Below, piece by piece: positions 38,937 to 48,180 of a DNA stretch of 64,000 nucleotides. This DNA is from an uncultured Pelagibacteraceae bacterium (GTDB taxonomy: Bacteria; Pseudomonadota; Alphaproteobacteria; Pelagibacterales; Pelagibacteraceae). The first letter of the stretch is position 1, and each line of letters opens with the position of its first letter. The notes beneath the pieces were generated by a model. That model saw only the letters and a program-made list of their open reading frames with translations, searched no databases and was not told where the DNA came from. A program made the position numbers and the translations under genes. The stretch is from positions 1-64,000 of the forward strand of contig CABYCN010000001.1 of the NCBI GenBank assembly GCA_902517455.1. Reading direction: 5' to 3'.

Positions 38937-39661
38937 ATTTTTTCTCTTGATAATTTTAAAAAAACTTCTTCCATATTTTTTCTCCCATGTTTTTTGATCA
39001 GTTCTTTTGGACTACCTTTATCAATAATTGATCCTTTATTCATCATTAACACTGAGGAACATAGTCTTTCTACTTCAGCCATATTATGAGAGGCCAATAA
39101 AATTGAAGTTTCATTTTCTTTTTGATATTGTTCTAAAAAACTCCTTACAAAATCTCCAGTTTCAGGATCAAGGGATGCAGTTGGTTCGTCTAAAAGTAGA
39201 ATAAATGGATCATTAATAATTGATTTGGCAAGAGATACTCTATTCTTCTGTCCAGAAGATAGCTCACCAGTGATCTTATTTAAAATTTCATTTAGTCTAA
39301 GTTTTTCACAAAGATATTCAATTTTTTCTTCTAAATTTTTAATGTCATAAAGCCTACAGTAAACTTCTAGATTTTGCTTTACAGTAAGTTTTTTTGGTAA
39401 TTCAACATAAGGAGAAATAAAATTTAAATTTTCTAACAAACTGACTCTTTTAGTTTCGATTTCAATTCCATTTATTAGCACTTTTCCACTTGATGGTTTT
39501 AACAATCCTAAAATCATTCCAATAGTAGTGGTTTTTCCGCATCCATTAGGACCAAGAATTCCAATAATTTGATTTTTATTTAATTTAAAAGAAATATTCT
39601 TCACTACTTCTTTATCATTATAAATTTTAGACAAGTTAATTAGTTCAAGTGGTGTTCTCAT
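38933..39661 (-). CDS. ABC transporter ATP-binding protein
   Basis: A 242-residue ATPase with Walker A GPNGCGKTT (37-45), a Q-loop region near NFISPYVELPKKLTVKQNL, signature motif LSSGQKNRVSLA and Walker B FILLLDEPTASLDPETG, followed by the switch histidine in LLASHNMAEVERL. It powers the adjacent ABC-2 permease. Its start joins the end of sua5 by a 1-bp overlap. Confidence 0.9.
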   Translation of the reverse strand: MRTPLELINLSKIYNDKEVVKNISFKLNKNQIIGILGPNGCGKTTTIGMILGLLKPSSGKVLINGIEIETKRVSLLENLNFISPYVELPKKLTVKQNLEVYCRLYDIKNLEEKIEYLCEKLRLNEILNKITGELSSGQKNRVSLAKSIINDPFILLLDEPTASLDPETGDFVRSFLEQYQKENETSILLASHNMAEVERLCSSVLMMNKGSIIDKGSPKELIKKHGRKNMEEVFLKLSREKI

Positions 39662-40593
39662 TAAAATTTTGATGCCCTGAGTAGCCTATCGTTAATAGTT
39701 TTTCCTAAACCTTTATTAGGTATTTTATCTACTGCTATTGATTTATAGTTATTTTTTTTTATTTTTCTTAAAGTGCTATACAAATTTTTTGCTGCTTCAT
39801 TTAAATTACCCTTATTAGATAAAAAAAAATAATTTACTTTATTTGGTTTTTTTTTTTTTAACATCAAATAAGCTTCTCCATCTTTAATTTTTTTTACATT
39901 TAATCTGATAGGGATACCAGGAGAATAATGAAGTTTTGATTGACCAGGGGAAGAAACTTTTGATGGATTAATACTTTTTACAATTTTTTTGTTTAATGTT
40001 TTTCTAATAATTGAAAGTTCCAAGCCTCCTAATCTTAATATTTTTGGTTTATTTCTAAGATCCACTATCGTTGACTCAAGCCCGATTGATGATTTTCCAC
40101 CCTTAAGAATATATTTAATTTTTTTACCAAAATCTTCTTTCACATCGGTTGAGTGAACAGCACTTATTTTTGATGAAATATTTGCGCTAGGGGCTGCCAG
40201 AGGAAATTTTAAACTTCTTAATAAATTTCTTGTCACAGGATGTTTTGGAAATCTTACTGCTAAAGTTTTCTTTTTATTAGTTGCGATCTTAGAAATTTTT
40301 GAATTTCTTTTTAAATCTAAAATAAATGTTATTGGTCCAGGGCAAAATTTTTCATAAAGTTTAAGAAATTTATTATTAAAGTTACAATCTTTTTTTAGAT
40401 CTAAGTTATTATAGTAATGAACTATAAGAGGGTTATTTCTTGGTCTTTTTTTTAATCTAAATATTTTTTTACATGCAACATCTGAATAAGCATTCCCTGC
40501 CAACCCATAAACAGTTTCAGTAGGTATAGCTACACATTCACTTTTATTTAGTAGTTTTTGGGCTTTTTTAATATTTGCAAGATTAATTTTCAT
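39661..40593 (-). CDS. L-threonylcarbamoyladenylate synthase (Sua5 type)
   Basis: A 310-residue protein that makes threonylcarbamoyl-AMP for the t6A modification of ANN-decoding tRNAs. The YrdC core shows ECVAIPTETVYGLAGNA, FRLKKRPRNNPLIVH, FCPGPITFIL, AVRFPKHP and APSANISSKIS. A C-terminal Sua5 domain follows from about residue 210 (SPGQSKLHYSPGIP) , so it is the long Sua5 form and not the short TsaC. Confidence 0.92.
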   Translation of the reverse strand: MKINLANIKKAQKLLNKSECVAIPTETVYGLAGNAYSDVACKKIFRLKKRPRNNPLIVHYYNNLDLKKDCNFNNKFLKLYEKFCPGPITFILDLKRNSKISKIATNKKKTLAVRFPKHPVTRNLLRSLKFPLAAPSANISSKISAVHSTDVKEDFGKKIKYILKGGKSSIGLESTIVDLRNKPKILRLGGLELSIIRKTLNKKIVKSINPSKVSSPGQSKLHYSPGIPIRLNVKKIKDGEAYLMLKKKKPNKVNYFFLSNKGNLNEAAKNLYSTLRKIKKNNYKSIAVDKIPNKGLGKTINDRLLRASKF

Positions 40594-40613
40594 GTATTAT
40601 TTGAGAGTAATAT

Positions 40614-40868
40614 ATGAAAGATAAAAATTTACCAAATGATTATAATTCTCAATCTCTCGAGGAATTAACTAAAAAAGCCAATAAGATGATTGAGGATTTA
40701 GAGAATCAAAAAGATCTAGAAAATTCAATAGAAAAATATCAAAATTTACTAAAACTCAATAATATTATTGAAAATAAGTTCAAAAAAAATGCTAAAAATA
40801 TTAGTAAACAAACTAAAGAAAATATTCTGGAAGTAATTTCAAAAAAAAATGCAAAAAGAATTAAATAA
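40614..40868 (+). CDS. xseB: Exodeoxyribonuclease VII small subunit
   Basis: An 84-residue helical protein with the XseB pattern: a SLEELTKKANKMIEDLEN start, then the LENSIEKYQNLLKLNN helix. Together with XseA it degrades single-stranded DNA. It overlaps ispA by 20 bp; the xseB-ispA-dxs order is conserved across proteobacteria, which strengthens the call for this small protein. Confidence 0.85.
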   Translation: MKDKNLPNDYNSQSLEELTKKANKMIEDLENQKDLENSIEKYQNLLKLNNIIENKFKKNAKNISKQTKENILEVISKKNAKRIK

Positions 40869-41721
40869 AATTGCCAAAGATACCAATTTGTTTTTAAAAA
40901 GATTTATTAAAAAACAAAAAAAATCGGAATTAATTATTCCAATGCAATATGGTTTATTTTCTGGTGGTAAGAAAATAAGATCAAAAATTTTAATTGATAT
41001 TGGATTTTTATTTAAGTTAAATTATAGGTCTTTGATTATAATTGGGTCTGCAATTGAATGTATTCATGCATATTCTTTAATTCATGATGACCTTCCTTGT
41101 ATGGATAACGATTTAATCAGACGTGGAAAACCAGCAACACATGTAAAATTTGGCCAGTCCACTGCTGTATTAGCTGGTAACTCACTTCTGACTATGGCTT
41201 TTGAAATTTTAAGTCACAAAGATTTAAATGTTTCTGAAAAAATTAAAATAAATCTAATTAATAAAATTTCTGAAAGTTCTGGACATTTGGGTATAGCTGG
41301 TGGCCAGTATTTAGACTTAAGTTATGAGCATAAAAGAATTTCTAAAAAAAGAATTATTGAAATGGAAATCAAAAAGACAGGTAAACTTTTTAGCTTTTGT
41401 TGTGCAGCTCCTTTAATCTTGAAAAAAATGAGCAAGAATGAAATCAAGAAATTTGAAAGTATAGGTGCAGATATAGGGTTACTATTTCAATTAGCTGATG
41501 ATTTGATTGATATAAAAAGCAATTCAATAATAGCAGGAAAAAAAACCGGTAAGGATAAATTAAAGGGTAAAGCTACTCTAATTAGTTTACTAGGACATAA
41601 AAATACTATTAAATATGCTAATAAATTAATTTTAAAAATAAATGATAGATTAAAAAAGTATGGTTCAAGAGCGAGAAAATTATCTGAAACTTTAGACTAT
41701 ATTTTGAATAGAAATAAATGA
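40849..41721 (+). CDS. ispA: Farnesyl diphosphate synthase (short-chain polyprenyl synthase)
   Basis: A 290-residue all-helical prenyltransferase condensing isopentenyl diphosphate onto DMAPP and GPP. The first aspartate-rich motif is [10 protein letters not shown] followed by RRGKPATH; the second is [15 protein letters not shown] gives the diphosphate-binding start. The second aspartate block of the first motif is one residue shorter than in E. coli. It overlaps xseB and dxs. Confidence 0.92.
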   Translation: MQKELNKIAKDTNLFLKRFIKKQKKSELIIPMQYGLFSGGKKIRSKILIDIGFLFKLNYRSLIIIGSAIECIHAYSLIHDDLPCMDNDLIRRGKPATHVKFGQSTAVLAGNSLLTMAFEILSHKDLNVSEKIKINLINKISESSGHLGIAGGQYLDLSYEHKRISKKRIIEMEIKKTGKLFSFCCAAPLILKKMSKNEIKKFESIGADIGLLFQLADDLIDIKSNSIIAGKKTGKDKLKGKATLISLLGHKNTIKYANKLILKINDRLKKYGSRARKLSETLDYILNRNK

Positions 41722-43631
41722 ATAAAGATCAAAGATTATTAGAACAGATAAATTTTCCTTCTGATTTAAAAAAAATTCCTGAGTCACAGTTACAAAAAGT
41801 AGCCGACGAGTTGAGAGAGGAAATGATAGATGCAGTCTCTGTTACTGGAGGACATCTTGGAGCGAGTCTTGGAGTTGTTGAGTTAAGTGTAGCACTACAT
41901 TATATTTTTAATACCCCTAATGATAAATTGATATGGGATGTAGGTCATCAGTGTTATCCACATAAAATTTTAACAGGGAGAAAAGACAGAATTAGAACCC
42001 TAAGACAAGGTGGGGGACTTTCTGGTTTTACAAAAAGGTTAGAGAGCGAATATGATCCTTTCGGTGCAGCACATAGTTCAACTTCATTATCCTCAGCCTT
42101 AGGTATAGCTGTTGCAAATAAGCTTTCAAATAAATCAGATAATGTCGTAGCTGTTATTGGTGATGGTGCAATAAGTGCAGGTATGGCATATGAGGCAATG
42201 AATAATGCAGGTGCCTCAAAAACTAAAATGATTGTAATATTAAATGATAATGACATGTCTATTGCTAGGCCTGTTGGAGCTATGGGTACTTATTTAGCTA
42301 AAATTTTTTCAGGCAAGATCTACTTCAGTTTAAGAGAGACAATTAAACTTATCACATCAGCATTTTCAAAAAGATTTACTGCTCAAGCAGGTAAAGCAGA
42401 AGATCTTCTTAGATCTGCTGTGACAGGAGGCACTTTGTTTAGTTCACTAGGATTCTATTACATCGGCCCGATAGATGGACATGATTTGAGTTCCTTAATC
42501 CCAATTTTAAAAAATGCAAGAGACTCTAAACATGAGGGCCCAATTTTGATTCACATTAAAACAAAAAAAGGTAAAGGATATTCTTTCGCTGAGATAGCAA
42601 AGGACAATTACCATGGAGTATCTAAATTTAATGTCAAAACAGGAAAACAATTTAAAAGCACAAGTAAATTACCTTCTTATACTAAAGTGTTTGCAAATAC
42701 TTTGATTGAACATGCAAAAAAAGATAGTAAAATAGTTTCTATAACTGCGGCAATGCCAGATGGAACAGGCTTGGACAGCTTTCGTAAGGAGTTTCCAGAG
42801 AGAACATTTGATGTTGGGATTGCAGAACAACATGCAGTTACATTTGCAGCCGGTTTGGCTACAGAAAACTATAAACCATACGCTGCTATTTACTCAACAT
42901 TTTTGCAGAGAGCATATGATCAAGTAGTTCATGATGTGGCTATTCAAAGCTTACCGGTCAGGTTTGCAATTGATCGGGCAGGACTAGTGGGTGCAGATGG
43001 GCCAACTCACGCAGGTAGTTTTGATACTACTTATCTGTCGACATTGCCAAATTTTATAGTGATGGCGGCTAGCGATGAAGCTGAGCTAGTAAGAATGATT
43101 AATACATCAACAGTAATAAATGATAGGCCTTGCGCTTTTAGATACCCAAGGGGGACTGGATTGGGATCAGTTTTGCCTTCGATTAACGAAAGGATAGAAA
43201 TAGGAAAATCTAGAATTATTTGTGAGGGAAAAAAGCTAGCTATTTTAAATTTTGGTGCAAGATTGAATGAGTCACTTAAAGCAGCAGAAAATTTAAAAAA
43301 AAAAGGTGTTCACATAACAATTATAGACGCAAGATTTGCAAAACCTTTAGATGAAAATCTGATTTGGCAATTAGCAACAACACACGAAGCGATTATAACT
43401 ATTGAAGAAGGATCTATAGGAGGGTTTGGTTCTCATGTAGTTGATTTTTTAACAAAAAAAGGATTGTTGGATAATAATTTAAAATTTAGGTCAATGATGC
43501 TTCCAGATATCTTTATCGATCAAGACACACCAGATAATATGTATAAAATTGCGAATTTAGATTCAAGTTCTATTGAGGAAAAAGTTCTCGATGTTTTAAA
43601 CTCAAATATTGTATTACAAAAACAAAATTAA
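41718..43631 (+). CDS. dxs: 1-deoxy-D-xylulose-5-phosphate synthase
   Basis: A 637-residue thiamine-diphosphate enzyme that starts the non-mevalonate isoprenoid pathway from pyruvate and glyceraldehyde-3-phosphate. Motifs: [20 protein letters not shown], the ThDP motif [15 protein letters not shown] to [24 protein letters not shown], and [18 protein letters not shown]. It overlaps ispA by ATGA. Confidence 0.96.
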   Translation: MNKDQRLLEQINFPSDLKKIPESQLQKVADELREEMIDAVSVTGGHLGASLGVVELSVALHYIFNTPNDKLIWDVGHQCYPHKILTGRKDRIRTLRQGGGLSGFTKRLESEYDPFGAAHSSTSLSSALGIAVANKLSNKSDNVVAVIGDGAISAGMAYEAMNNAGASKTKMIVILNDNDMSIARPVGAMGTYLAKIFSGKIYFSLRETIKLITSAFSKRFTAQAGKAEDLLRSAVTGGTLFSSLGFYYIGPIDGHDLSSLIPILKNARDSKHEGPILIHIKTKKGKGYSFAEIAKDNYHGVSKFNVKTGKQFKSTSKLPSYTKVFANTLIEHAKKDSKIVSITAAMPDGTGLDSFRKEFPERTFDVGIAEQHAVTFAAGLATENYKPYAAIYSTFLQRAYDQVVHDVAIQSLPVRFAIDRAGLVGADGPTHAGSFDTTYLSTLPNFIVMAASDEAELVRMINTSTVINDRPCAFRYPRGTGLGSVLPSINERIEIGKSRIICEGKKLAILNFGARLNESLKAAENLKKKGVHITIIDARFAKPLDENLIWQLATTHEAIITIEEGSIGGFGSHVVDFLTKKGLLDNNLKFRSMMLPDIFIDQDTPDNMYKIANLDSSSIEEKVLDVLNSNIVLQKQN

Positions 43632-43636
43632 TTTAT

Positions 43637-44719
43637 CTAGCCACATTGAGCTTTATTCATTAGATAATGGTCTAGTAAAACACACGAGAGCATAGCTTCA
43701 CCTACTGGTACGGCCCTAATCCCCACACAAGGATCATGCCTACCTTTAACATTTATAGTGGTATTTTTTCCAAATTTATTTATTGTTTTTCTACTTTTTA
43801 GAATTGAAGAAGTTGGTTTTACAGCAAATGATACAATTATTTCTTGACCTGATGAAATACCTCCAAGAATTCCACCTGCATTATTTGAAGCGAATTTCAT
43901 TTTTTTTTTGTTTTGAGAAATTTCATCTGAATTTTCTTCTCCTGATAACTGAGCAGAATTCATCCCAGAACCAATATTAACGCCTTTTACTGCGTTTATG
44001 CTCATCATAGCTGAAGCTATATCAGAGTCTAGTTTTGAGTAAATTGGTGCGCCTAACCCAGATGGTACACCATTGGCTCTTACTTCAATAACAGCACCAC
44101 AAGATGAACCAGCTTTTCTAATACTTAACAAATATTTTTCCCATATCTTTATCATTGATTTATCTGGACAAAAGAATGGATTTTTATAAATTACTTTATC
44201 GTCCCATTTTTTAGTATCACACCCTAGAATACCAAGTTGTGTAACAGCAGCAGAAATTTTAAATCTTTTTCCAATCTTTTTTTCTAAAACTTTTTTTGCT
44301 ACAGCCCCCGCTGCAACTCTTGAAGCTGTTTCTCTAGCTGACGATCTACCACCACCTCTATAGTCTCTAATCCCATATTTCTTGAAATAAGTGAAATCAG
44401 CATGTCCTGGTCTAAATTTGTCTTTTATATCATCATAATCTTTTGATCGCATATCTTCGTTATAGATTATCAATGAGATGGGAGTACCAGTTGTTTTACC
44501 TTCAAAAACCCCAGAGAGAATTTGAACCTTATCACTTTCCTTTCTTTGAGTAGTGAATTTAGATTGTCCTGGTTTTCTTTTGTCTAGCTCCTTTTGGATA
44601 TCTTCCTCCTTTAATTGAATTAAAGGTGGACATCCATCAATTATACAGCCAATAGCAGGACCATGAGACTCTCCCCAAGTTGTAAAGCGAAAAACCTTTC
44701 CAAATGTATTAAATGACAT
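43637..44719 (-). CDS. aroC: Chorismate synthase
   Basis: A 360-residue FMN-dependent enzyme completing the shikimate pathway. Signatures: [21 protein letters not shown] at the start, [37 protein letters not shown], and C-terminal [18 protein letters not shown]. It is convergent with dxs (5 bp between the stops) and divergent from pdxH; a TATAAT box lies a few bases ahead of its ATG. Confidence 0.96.
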   Translation of the reverse strand: MSFNTFGKVFRFTTWGESHGPAIGCIIDGCPPLIQLKEEDIQKELDKRKPGQSKFTTQRKESDKVQILSGVFEGKTTGTPISLIIYNEDMRSKDYDDIKDKFRPGHADFTYFKKYGIRDYRGGGRSSARETASRVAAGAVAKKVLEKKIGKRFKISAAVTQLGILGCDTKKWDDKVIYKNPFFCPDKSMIKIWEKYLLSIRKAGSSCGAVIEVRANGVPSGLGAPIYSKLDSDIASAMMSINAVKGVNIGSGMNSAQLSGEENSDEISQNKKKMKFASNNAGGILGGISSGQEIIVSFAVKPTSSILKSRKTINKFGKNTTINVKGRHDPCVGIRAVPVGEAMLSCVLLDHYLMNKAQCG

Positions 44720-44752
44720 TATTTATATTATATAGATTATTTTGTTAAAATT

Positions 44753-45379
44753 ATGAATCAAAAAAACTCACTAGGGCTTGATAAATGCTTCTTAGATCTA
44801 GATAATCCTTTTGAATTATTTCAAATATGGTTTGAGGAGGCTGAAAAAAAAGAAATAAACGATCCAAATGCTTTAGCACTTGGTACAGCCAATAGAGAAG
44901 GTGTTCCGTCAGTAAGAATGGTTCTTCTCAAAGGACATGATGAAAATGGATTTGTTTTTTATACAAACTTAAATAGTCAAAAAGGAAATGAAATTAAAGA
45001 AAATCCAAATGCAACTATGTGTTTTCATTGGAAAAGCCTTTTAAGACAAATAAGAATAGTTGGAAAATTAAAGCAAGTAGATGAACAAACTGCAGATAAC
45101 TACTACAACTCAAGAGCTTATGATAGCAGAATAGGTGCTTGGGCCTCTAAACAAAGCAGTGTACTTAAAAACAGAGAAGAACTTTTAAATGCTTTAGAAA
45201 ATTTTAAAAAAAAATTTAAGGATAAAAATAATGTGCCAAGGCCAGCTCATTGGTCAGGTTGGAATTTAAAGCCATCAAGCATTGAATTTTGGCTTGATGG
45301 AGATAACAGAATTCATGAAAGATTAAAGTATACTCTAGATGAAAATAATAATTGGACTAAAAGTCTTTTAAGTCCTTAA
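44753..45379 (+). CDS. pdxH: Pyridoxamine 5'-phosphate oxidase
   Basis: A 208-residue FMN flavoenzyme forming pyridoxal 5'-phosphate. Motifs: NPFELFQIWFEEAEKKEINDPNA, the FMN-binding VRMVLLKGHDENGFVFYTNL, QIRIVGKL and the C-terminal GWNLKPSSIEFWLDGDNRIHERLKY. It is divergent from aroC and its end overlaps the ispB end on the other strand by 4 bp. Confidence 0.94.
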   Translation: MNQKNSLGLDKCFLDLDNPFELFQIWFEEAEKKEINDPNALALGTANREGVPSVRMVLLKGHDENGFVFYTNLNSQKGNEIKENPNATMCFHWKSLLRQIRIVGKLKQVDEQTADNYYNSRAYDSRIGAWASKQSSVLKNREELLNALENFKKKFKDKNNVPRPAHWSGWNLKPSSIEFWLDGDNRIHERLKYTLDENNNWTKSLLSP

Positions 45380-46389
45380 AAATCTCTAGATAAACTAAAT
45401 GATGTTAAATTTTCAAGGATATTTTTTTCATTACAATCTTTAAATATTGATAATGAACTTGATGCTAAATTTATGTAATGATGTGCCTTTTGATAACATC
45501 CTTTGATGACTTCATAATTTTTAATCAATTTTAAAGTATAATCAAAATCATTTTCGTTCCTTATTTTTTTAGAAAAAATTTTTTTTAGGTTTTCTTTTTC
45601 TAAAGAGTTTCCTTTTTGGTATAACAATATTATTGGGAGGGTAATTTTTCCTTCATAAAAATCTTTTCCAATTTTTTTTCCAAATAACTTCGATTCAGAA
45701 TTATAATCTAAAGTATCATCAGCAATTTGAAATGTTAAACCAAGATTCCTTCCATAAAACTCCAAAGCTTCCTTCTCTTTTGTTTTCATGTCAGACAAAA
45801 TAGCACCAACTTTAGTAGCCGCAGCAAATAATTCAGCAGTTTTAGCAGAAATAATTCTTAAGTAAGTCTCCTCTAACATATCAACTTCACCTTTGTGTTG
45901 GAGTTGGAGAACTTCACCTTGTGCAATTTTTGACGAAGTTGAGGATAGTAATTTTAAAACTTCGATATTACCATCGTCTACCATCATTTCAAAACATCTA
46001 CTGAGTAAATAGTCACCAACTAAGACCGAAGGATGATTATCCCAAATTTTATTTAATGTTTCTTTGCCTCTTCTAATAGATCCATTATCTATTACATCGT
46101 CATGCATTAAAGTTGCTGAATGAATTAGTTCCACGCAAGCAGCTAAATTTATATCTCGAGCACCTTTTGCATAACCACATAATTTTGCTGAGCCTAAAGT
46201 CAGTAAAGCTCTTAATCTTTTTCCACCTGTTTTTAGATGATAAGTTGTCATTTTTTGAACTAAGCTGACGTCGCTCTCTAATTTAGACTTTATTTTTTCT
46301 TCAACCAACGTCAATCTATCTTCCACTGAGTCTTTTAATTGAAAATAAGAATTGTTAATTTTGTTTTTTAATTGTATTACATTGCCCAT
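45376..46389 (-). CDS. ispB: Long-chain polyprenyl diphosphate synthase (ubiquinone side chain)
   Basis: A 337-residue trans-prenyltransferase. The first aspartate-rich motif lies in LMHDDVIDNGSIRRGKET and the second in IADDTLDYNS; GGKRLRALL starts the substrate site. By length and motifs it belongs with octaprenyl/decaprenyl synthases that make the quinone tail; product length cannot be told by eye. A promoter (TATTAC and TTGATA boxes on the minus strand, 46406-46433) lies upstream, back to back with the one of the next gene. Confidence 0.9.
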   Translation of the reverse strand: MGNVIQLKNKINNSYFQLKDSVEDRLTLVEEKIKSKLESDVSLVQKMTTYHLKTGGKRLRALLTLGSAKLCGYAKGARDINLAACVELIHSATLMHDDVIDNGSIRRGKETLNKIWDNHPSVLVGDYLLSRCFEMMVDDGNIEVLKLLSSTSSKIAQGEVLQLQHKGEVDMLEETYLRIISAKTAELFAAATKVGAILSDMKTKEKEALEFYGRNLGLTFQIADDTLDYNSESKLFGKKIGKDFYEGKITLPIILLYQKGNSLEKENLKKIFSKKIRNENDFDYTLKLIKNYEVIKGCYQKAHHYINLASSSLSIFKDCNEKNILENLTSFSLSRDF

Positions 46390-46405
46390 TTTAACACAAA
46401 TTAGT

Positions 46406-46433
46406 GTAATAGGTTTCTATTGATACTTATCAA
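46406..46433 (-). promoter_or_regulatory. Candidate ispB promoter
   Basis: On the minus strand, TTGATA (46428-46433) and TATTAC (46406-46411) with a 16-bp spacer stand 16 bases before the ispB start codon. The -35 box abuts that of the opposing promoter at 46434. By-eye call. Confidence 0.4.
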
Positions 46434-46461
46434 TTGACGCACCTGATACTTCAATTATAAG
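46434..46461 (+). promoter_or_regulatory. Candidate promoter of the S49 peptidase gene
   Basis: TTGACG (46434-46439) and TATAAG (46456-46461) are separated by 16 bp, giving a leader of about 34 bases before the ATG at 46502. Its -35 box directly touches the -35 box of the divergent ispB promoter, and the junction holds the palindrome TCAATTGA. Confidence 0.5.
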
Positions 46462-46501
46462 GTGTCTTTATATTCATAAAAAAGTTCTATAAATATTAAA
46501 A

Positions 46502-47308
46502 ATGTTCTCATTTTTTAAAAAGAAAAAAATTGTTCCACACATCAAATTAACTGGTGTTATTGGAAATGTAGGAAAATTTAAACAAGGTATAGATTTTTCT
46601 GGTCAAGAAGAAATTATTTCAAAAGCTTTTTCAGTCAAAAAAGCTTCATGTGTTGCAATTACAATTAATTCTCCGGGAGGTTCTCCAGTACAGTCGCATC
46701 TAATTTATAGCTTTATAAGACAACAGGCAAAAAAAAATAAAAAAAAAGTAATAGTTTTTGCTGAAGATGTTGCTGCCTCAGGTGGTTATTTAATAGCGTG
46801 TGCTGGGGATGAAATATATGCAAACTCAAGTTCAATAATTGGTTCTATAGGTGTTATTTATTCTTCTTTTGGTTTTACTGAATTAATTAAAAAAGTAGGC
46901 GTAGAGAGAAGAGTTCATACCGCTGGAAAAAATAAAAGCACATTAGACCCATTCCTTGACGAAAAAAAAGAGGACATTGAAAGATTAAAAAATATTCAAT
47001 TAGATCTACATAAAGATTTTATAGATATTGTCGAAAAAAGCAGATCCTCTAAATTAAAAAAATCTGAAGTAGAATTGTTTTCTGGTGAGTTTTGGTCTGG
47101 TAGGAAAGCCAAAGCACTTGGTTTAATAGATGAAATTGGAAACGCTAACCAGATTTTAAAAGAAAAATTTGGAGAGGATGTCATTATAAAAAGATTTGAA
47201 AAATCGAAAAGTTGGATTAGTAAAAAATTATCATCCTCAAATAGTCATGTCGATCAGATCGCAAACATTTTGGAGGAAAAATCAGTTTGGCAAAAATATG
47301 GTCTCTAA
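46502..47308 (+). CDS. S49 family serine peptidase (SohB/SppA-like)
   Basis: A 268-residue ClpP-fold peptidase with a Ser-Lys dyad: Ser93 in [18 protein letters not shown] and Lys145 in [24 protein letters not shown] gives the oxyanion glycine loop. There is no obvious N-terminal membrane helix, unlike SppA, so it may be peripheral or cytoplasmic. SppA-type enzymes digest cleaved signal peptides. The end overlaps the glyQ start by 11 bp. Confidence 0.85.
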   Translation: MFSFFKKKKIVPHIKLTGVIGNVGKFKQGIDFSGQEEIISKAFSVKKASCVAITINSPGGSPVQSHLIYSFIRQQAKKNKKKVIVFAEDVAASGGYLIACAGDEIYANSSSIIGSIGVIYSSFGFTELIKKVGVERRVHTAGKNKSTLDPFLDEKKEDIERLKNIQLDLHKDFIDIVEKSRSSKLKKSEVELFSGEFWSGRKAKALGLIDEIGNANQILKEKFGEDVIIKRFEKSKSWISKKLSSSNSHVDQIANILEEKSVWQKYGL

Positions 47309-48179
47309 AAAAAATAAAAAGAAACCAAAATTTCAAACTTTCCAAGATACAATTTTAAATCTTCAAAAGTTTTGGAGTAAAAATGGATGCGTAATTTTAC
47401 AACCATATGATATGGAGGTTGGAGCGGGAACATTTCATCCTGCTACTACCCTAAGGTCACTTGGACCAAAGCCTTGGAAAGCAGCTTATGTACAACCTTC
47501 GAGAAGACCTACTGATGGAAGATACGGGGATAATCCAAATAGACTTCAACACTATTATCAGTTCCAAGTTATAATAAAACCTTCTCCATTAAATATCAAA
47601 AGACTTTATTTAAATAGTTTATCTGTAATAGGAATTAATCATAAAGATCATGATATAAGATTTGTTGAGGATGATTGGGAAAGTCCTACTCTCGGAGCTG
47701 CTGGTCTTGGGTGGGAAATATGGTGTGATGGAATGGAAGTATCTCAATTTACATATTTTCAAAAAATGGCTGGGTTTGAATGTAAGCCAGTTTCAGTTGA
47801 AATCACTTATGGTTTGGAGAGAATTTGTATGTTTACTCAACAAAAAAAAAATGTCTTTGATTTAATTTGGAACAATGAGGGCATAGAGTATAGGGAGGTT
47901 TTTCATCAAGCAGAAAAAGAATTTTCAGCATATAATTTCGATCATGCAAATACTGATAATTTATTTAAGATTTTTGATATGTTTGAAAATGAGGCAAAAT
48001 CATTAGTAGAAAAAAAGATATCTTTACCAGCCTATGACCATTGTTTGAAAGCTAGTCATATCTTTAATGTATTAGATGCTCGTGGAGCTATAAGTGTAGC
48101 CCAAAGAGCAGAATATATTGGAAGAATAAGAGAGATCACAAAATTAGCTGCTGCAATTTGGATAAATACACAAATATAA
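47298..48179 (+). CDS. glyQ: Glycyl-tRNA synthetase alpha subunit
   Basis: A 293-residue catalytic subunit of the two-chain bacterial glycyl-tRNA synthetase. The start was set at the ATG at 47298 ([15 protein letters not shown]), since the 34 codons of the longer frame lie inside the peptidase gene. Motifs: [57 protein letters not shown] and [23 protein letters not shown]. No glycine riboswitch is seen upstream. Confidence 0.96.
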   Translation: MVSKKNKKKPKFQTFQDTILNLQKFWSKNGCVILQPYDMEVGAGTFHPATTLRSLGPKPWKAAYVQPSRRPTDGRYGDNPNRLQHYYQFQVIIKPSPLNIKRLYLNSLSVIGINHKDHDIRFVEDDWESPTLGAAGLGWEIWCDGMEVSQFTYFQKMAGFECKPVSVEITYGLERICMFTQQKKNVFDLIWNNEGIEYREVFHQAEKEFSAYNFDHANTDNLFKIFDMFENEAKSLVEKKISLPAYDHCLKASHIFNVLDARGAISVAQRAEYIGRIREITKLAAAIWINTQI

Positions 48180-48180
48180 A

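Noticed and set aside
47196-47297. N-terminal extension of GlyQ by 34 codons
   Set aside because: It lies in another frame of the S49 peptidase gene; GlyQ proteins begin close to the FQDTILNLQ segment.
47270-47300. Glycine riboswitch ahead of glyQS
   Set aside because: The upstream sequence is coding (S49 peptidase) and shows no glycine-riboswitch core.
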